64,000 nt of DNA from Castellaniella sp041677825. GTDB lineage: Bacteria; Pseudomonadota; Gammaproteobacteria; Burkholderiales; Burkholderiaceae_B. Positions 62,018 to 64,000 of the stretch are shown here, one piece after another. Each line of letters starts with the position of its first letter. Position 1 is the first letter of the stretch. Location: assembly GCF_041677825.1 (NCBI RefSeq), contig NZ_JBAYPG010000017.1, positions 1-64,000 of the forward strand, written 5' to 3'. A program made the position numbers and the translations under genes. Under the pieces are notes generated by a model. It did not search any database. It saw only the letters and a list, made by a program, of their open reading frames with translations, and had not been told where the DNA came from.

Positions 62018-62836
62018 ATGTCAGTCAGTTCGATGCGTTCAGCCTTGTTCGTGCCCGCCCTGCGCCCCGATCGTATCCCCAAGGCCCTGGCCAGCGGGGC
62101 CGATGCCGTGATCGTCGATCTCGAGGACACGGTGGCTCCCGAGTCCAAGGCGCAGGCCCGGCACAATCTCGCAACCTATGCCGCAACGCATGGGGCACAG
62201 CCGCTTTGGGTGCGGATCAATGACGCCACCACGCCCTGGTTCGAGGACGACCTCGCGCTGTGCCGCTCGCTGGCCACCGTGTGCGGCATCGTTCTGCCCA
62301 AGGCGCAGGCGGCCGAGCAGGTGTATCGGGTGTCCGGGGCAGGCAAGCCCCTCATCCCGGTGGTCGAGTCGGCCGCTGGGCTGCGGGCGCTGGATGCCCT
62401 CGCGCAGGTCGGCAGTGTCGTACGCCTGAGCTTCGGCATGCTGGACATCATGGTCGATTTCGGCACCCGGCCGGGCACCGATGCGGCGCGCATGATGCTC
62501 GATCAGGTCCGCTTCCGGATCCTCGAGGTCAGCCGCGCCCATGGGCTCGGTGCCCCGCTGGACGGGGTGCAGGCCGACTTCACCGATCTCGGGGCCCTGC
62601 GGGCATCGGCCCGGTTCGCGCGGGATCTGGGGTTTGCCGGGATGCTGTGCATTCACCCGGCCCAGGTACCGATCGTGCACGAGGTCTATTGCCCGCTGCC
62701 CGAAGAAATCGACTGGGCCCGACGGGTGATTGCGCATGCCGACAGCACGGGCGAGTATGCCTTCCGGCTGGATGGCAGCATGGTCGACCTGCCCCTCATC
62801 GAACGGGCCCGGCGCATCCTGGAGCAGAGCACGTGA
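62018..62836 (+). CDS. HpcH/HpaI aldolase - citrate lyase (CitE-like) family protein
   Basis: A 272-residue TIM-barrel lyase. Family features are MRSALFVPALRPDRIPKAL, the metal-binding VIVDLEDTVAPESK, WVRIN, IVLPKA, VESAAGLRALDAL and a second acidic site LSFGMLDIMVDFGT. GFAGMLCIHPAQVPIVHE is near the C terminus. Stand-alone CitE-like proteins cleave malyl-CoA, citramalyl-CoA or methylmalyl-CoA, or act as malyl-CoA thioesterases. A role after the hydratase upstream is plausible but not shown. ATG 62018 has agggg about 7 nt upstream. Its stop overlaps the thyA GTG. Confidence 0.9.
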   Translation: MSVSSMRSALFVPALRPDRIPKALASGADAVIVDLEDTVAPESKAQARHNLATYAATHGAQPLWVRINDATTPWFEDDLALCRSLATVCGIVLPKAQAAEQVYRVSGAGKPLIPVVESAAGLRALDALAQVGSVVRLSFGMLDIMVDFGTRPGTDAARMMLDQVRFRILEVSRAHGLGAPLDGVQADFTDLGALRASARFARDLGFAGMLCIHPAQVPIVHEVYCPLPEEIDWARRVIAHADSTGEYAFRLDGSMVDLPLIERARRILEQST

Positions 62837-63804
62837 CACCTTATCTTGAACTGGTGCGCAGCATTCTCGAACAGGGCGCCTGGCGGGCCAACCGCACGGG
62901 TGTGCGTACGCTGAGCCTGCCGGGCGCCAGCATGCGGTTCGACCTGCGCCAGGGGTTTCCGGCCGTGACCACCAAACGCCTGGCTTTCAAGGCCGCGATG
63001 GGCGAACTGGTGGGTTTCTTGCGTGGCGAGGACAATGCCGGGCGGTTTCGTGATCTGGGGTGCGGCGTGTGGGATCAGAACGCCAACGAAAACCAGGCCT
63101 GGCTGGACAGCCCCTGGCGCGACGGGCCGGATGACCTGGGGCCTGTGTACGGTGTGCAATGGCGCCGGTGGCCTGCATACAAAGTGCTGCCAGCGCATGA
63201 TGAAGCCCGCATCCGGGCGGCTCAGGCGCTGGGCTATCGGCATCTGGGCCGGATTCGCGAAGAGGGCGGATCCCGGGTGCTGCTGTACAGGGCAATCGAT
63301 CAGTTGCGAGCCTGCCTGGATACGCTCATGCAGGATCCGGGCAGCCGGCGCATGCTATTTCATGGCTGGAATTGCGCACAGATCGAAGAGATGGCCTTGC
63401 CGCCCTGTCACCTTCTGTATCAATTTCTCGCCAATCCGGATACGCGCGAATTGTCATTGTGCCTGTACATCCGCAGCAACGATGTGGGCCTGGGCACGCC
63501 CTTCAATCTGGCCGAAGGCGCGGCTCTGGTGCATCTGATGGCCCGCCTGAGCGGTTATGAACCGCGCTGGTTCACGTACTTCATCGGCGATGCCCATATT
63601 TACGAAACGCATGTCGACATGCTGCGCGAGCAACTGCACCGTGCGCCTTTCGATCCGCCCCGACTGTGCCTGTCCGAGCGGGTCCCCGCATATGCCGAGA
63701 CGGGCCGTTACGAGCCCGATTGGCTCGACCGGATCGAACCGGGTGACTTCACGCTGGTGGGTTACCGTCACCATCCACACCTGACTGCGCCCATGGCGGT
63801 CTGA
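62833..63804 (+). CDS. thyA: thymidylate synthase
   Basis: Makes dTMP from dUMP with methylene-tetrahydrofolate. The 323-residue protein, longer than E. coli ThyA (264), has NRTGVRTLSLPG and TTKRLAFKAAMGELVGFLRG. It also has VWDQNANEN, DDLGPVYGVQWR, the nucleophile C192 in LPPCHLLYQF, RSNDVGLGTPFNLAEGAAL and YFIGDAHIYETHVDML. Extra sequence lies between GPVYGVQWR and the RRMLFHGWN block (about residues 115-170). It starts at GTG 62833, overlapping the stop of the CitE-like gene by 4 bp, so it depends on translation from that gene. Confidence 0.96.
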   Translation: MTPYLELVRSILEQGAWRANRTGVRTLSLPGASMRFDLRQGFPAVTTKRLAFKAAMGELVGFLRGEDNAGRFRDLGCGVWDQNANENQAWLDSPWRDGPDDLGPVYGVQWRRWPAYKVLPAHDEARIRAAQALGYRHLGRIREEGGSRVLLYRAIDQLRACLDTLMQDPGSRRMLFHGWNCAQIEEMALPPCHLLYQFLANPDTRELSLCLYIRSNDVGLGTPFNLAEGAALVHLMARLSGYEPRWFTYFIGDAHIYETHVDMLREQLHRAPFDPPRLCLSERVPAYAETGRYEPDWLDRIEPGDFTLVGYRHHPHLTAPMAV

Positions 63805-63834
63805 AAGCCGTGCGCCGTGGCCTGGGCGTGCGGA

Positions 63835-64000
63835 TCAGGCGTCGATGATTTCGACCGAATGGCTGATCTCGGCCGTTTTTTCCAGCATCGCGATCGCCGA
63901 GCAGTACTTTTCGTGCGACAACTGGACTGCCCGCTCGACTGCGGGCCTGGGCAAGGCATGCCCGGTCAGCTGGAAGGCATAATGAATCTGGGTGAACACC
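63835..64000 (-). CDS. OsmC-family protein, 3' part only
   Basis: The C-terminal 54 residues of a protein that continues beyond the window edge. They read from VFTQIHYAFQLTG through AVQLSHEKYCSAIAML to SHSVEIIDA and stop at 63835. The HEKYCSAIAML segment carries the second conserved cysteine of the OsmC/Ohr fold, and the pattern is closest to YhfA-type OsmC proteins. Such proteins reduce organic hydroperoxides or are of unknown role. The first redox cysteine would lie outside the window, so activity cannot be judged. It converges with thyA across 30 bp. Confidence 0.8.
   Translation of the reverse strand, partial: VFTQIHYAFQLTGHALPRPAVERAVQLSHEKYCSAIAMLEKTAEISHSVEIIDA

Overview
The window is GC-rich and densely packed. 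Gene content and order point to a betaproteobacterium of the order Burkholderiales, most likely family Alcaligenaceae (the Bordetella/Achromobacter/Castellaniella group). The main signs are a murE-murF fusion inside the division/cell-wall (dcw) cluster, a bacterial SWIB protein, the lpxC - dciA - M23 peptidase - secA order, an amgK-murU pair divergent from lptD-surA-rsmA, and a glyQ-glyS-gmhB-plsC-gloA string. No phage, insertion sequence or CRISPR array was seen.

Layout. Bases 1-160 are the 5S rRNA end of a ribosomal operon with its terminator, followed by an unusual 13-bp tandem array and a perfect inverted repeat in front of a small membrane-protein gene. A SWIB-domain gene, pyrC, the ABC-F ATPase gene uup and the RNase P RNA gene follow. 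From about 4.9 to 23.0 kb runs the complete dcw cluster (mraZ, rsmH, ftsL, ftsI, murE-murF fusion, mraY, murD, ftsW, murG, murC, ddl, ftsQ, ftsA, ftsZ, lpxC). Almost every pair overlaps by a few bases. A strong promoter and a 10-bp-periodic MraZ-type operator stand in front of it. Next come dciA, an M23 peptidase and secA, then mgtE, a YciA-type thioesterase, tRNA-Lys(TTT) and a metallophosphoesterase.

Bases 30.5-43.9 kb hold a GH31-like protein with eroded catalytic motifs, mnmC, an M20 amidohydrolase, an operon for recycling MurNAc (amgK, murU and a coiled-coil membrane protein), and the outer-membrane biogenesis genes lptD-surA with rsmA.

Bases 43.9-56.1 kb are the most accessory-looking part. 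They encode a MaoC hydratase, two enoyl-CoA hydratases, a type III CoA-transferase, an AMP-forming acyl-CoA ligase, a class III aminotransferase and a polyamine-type ABC importer. One importer permease gene overlaps an enoyl-CoA hydratase gene by four bases. The second permease gene lies 5 kb away beyond a gene on the opposite strand. I read this as an uptake-and-degradation unit for an amine or omega-amino acid that is transaminated, loaded onto CoA and hydrated; the substrate is unknown.

Bases 56.2-64.0 kb return to housekeeping: gloA, plsC, gmhB and glyS-glyQ on the minus strand, then a plus-strand group of enoyl-CoA hydratase, CitE-like lyase and thyA. The window ends inside an OsmC-family gene.
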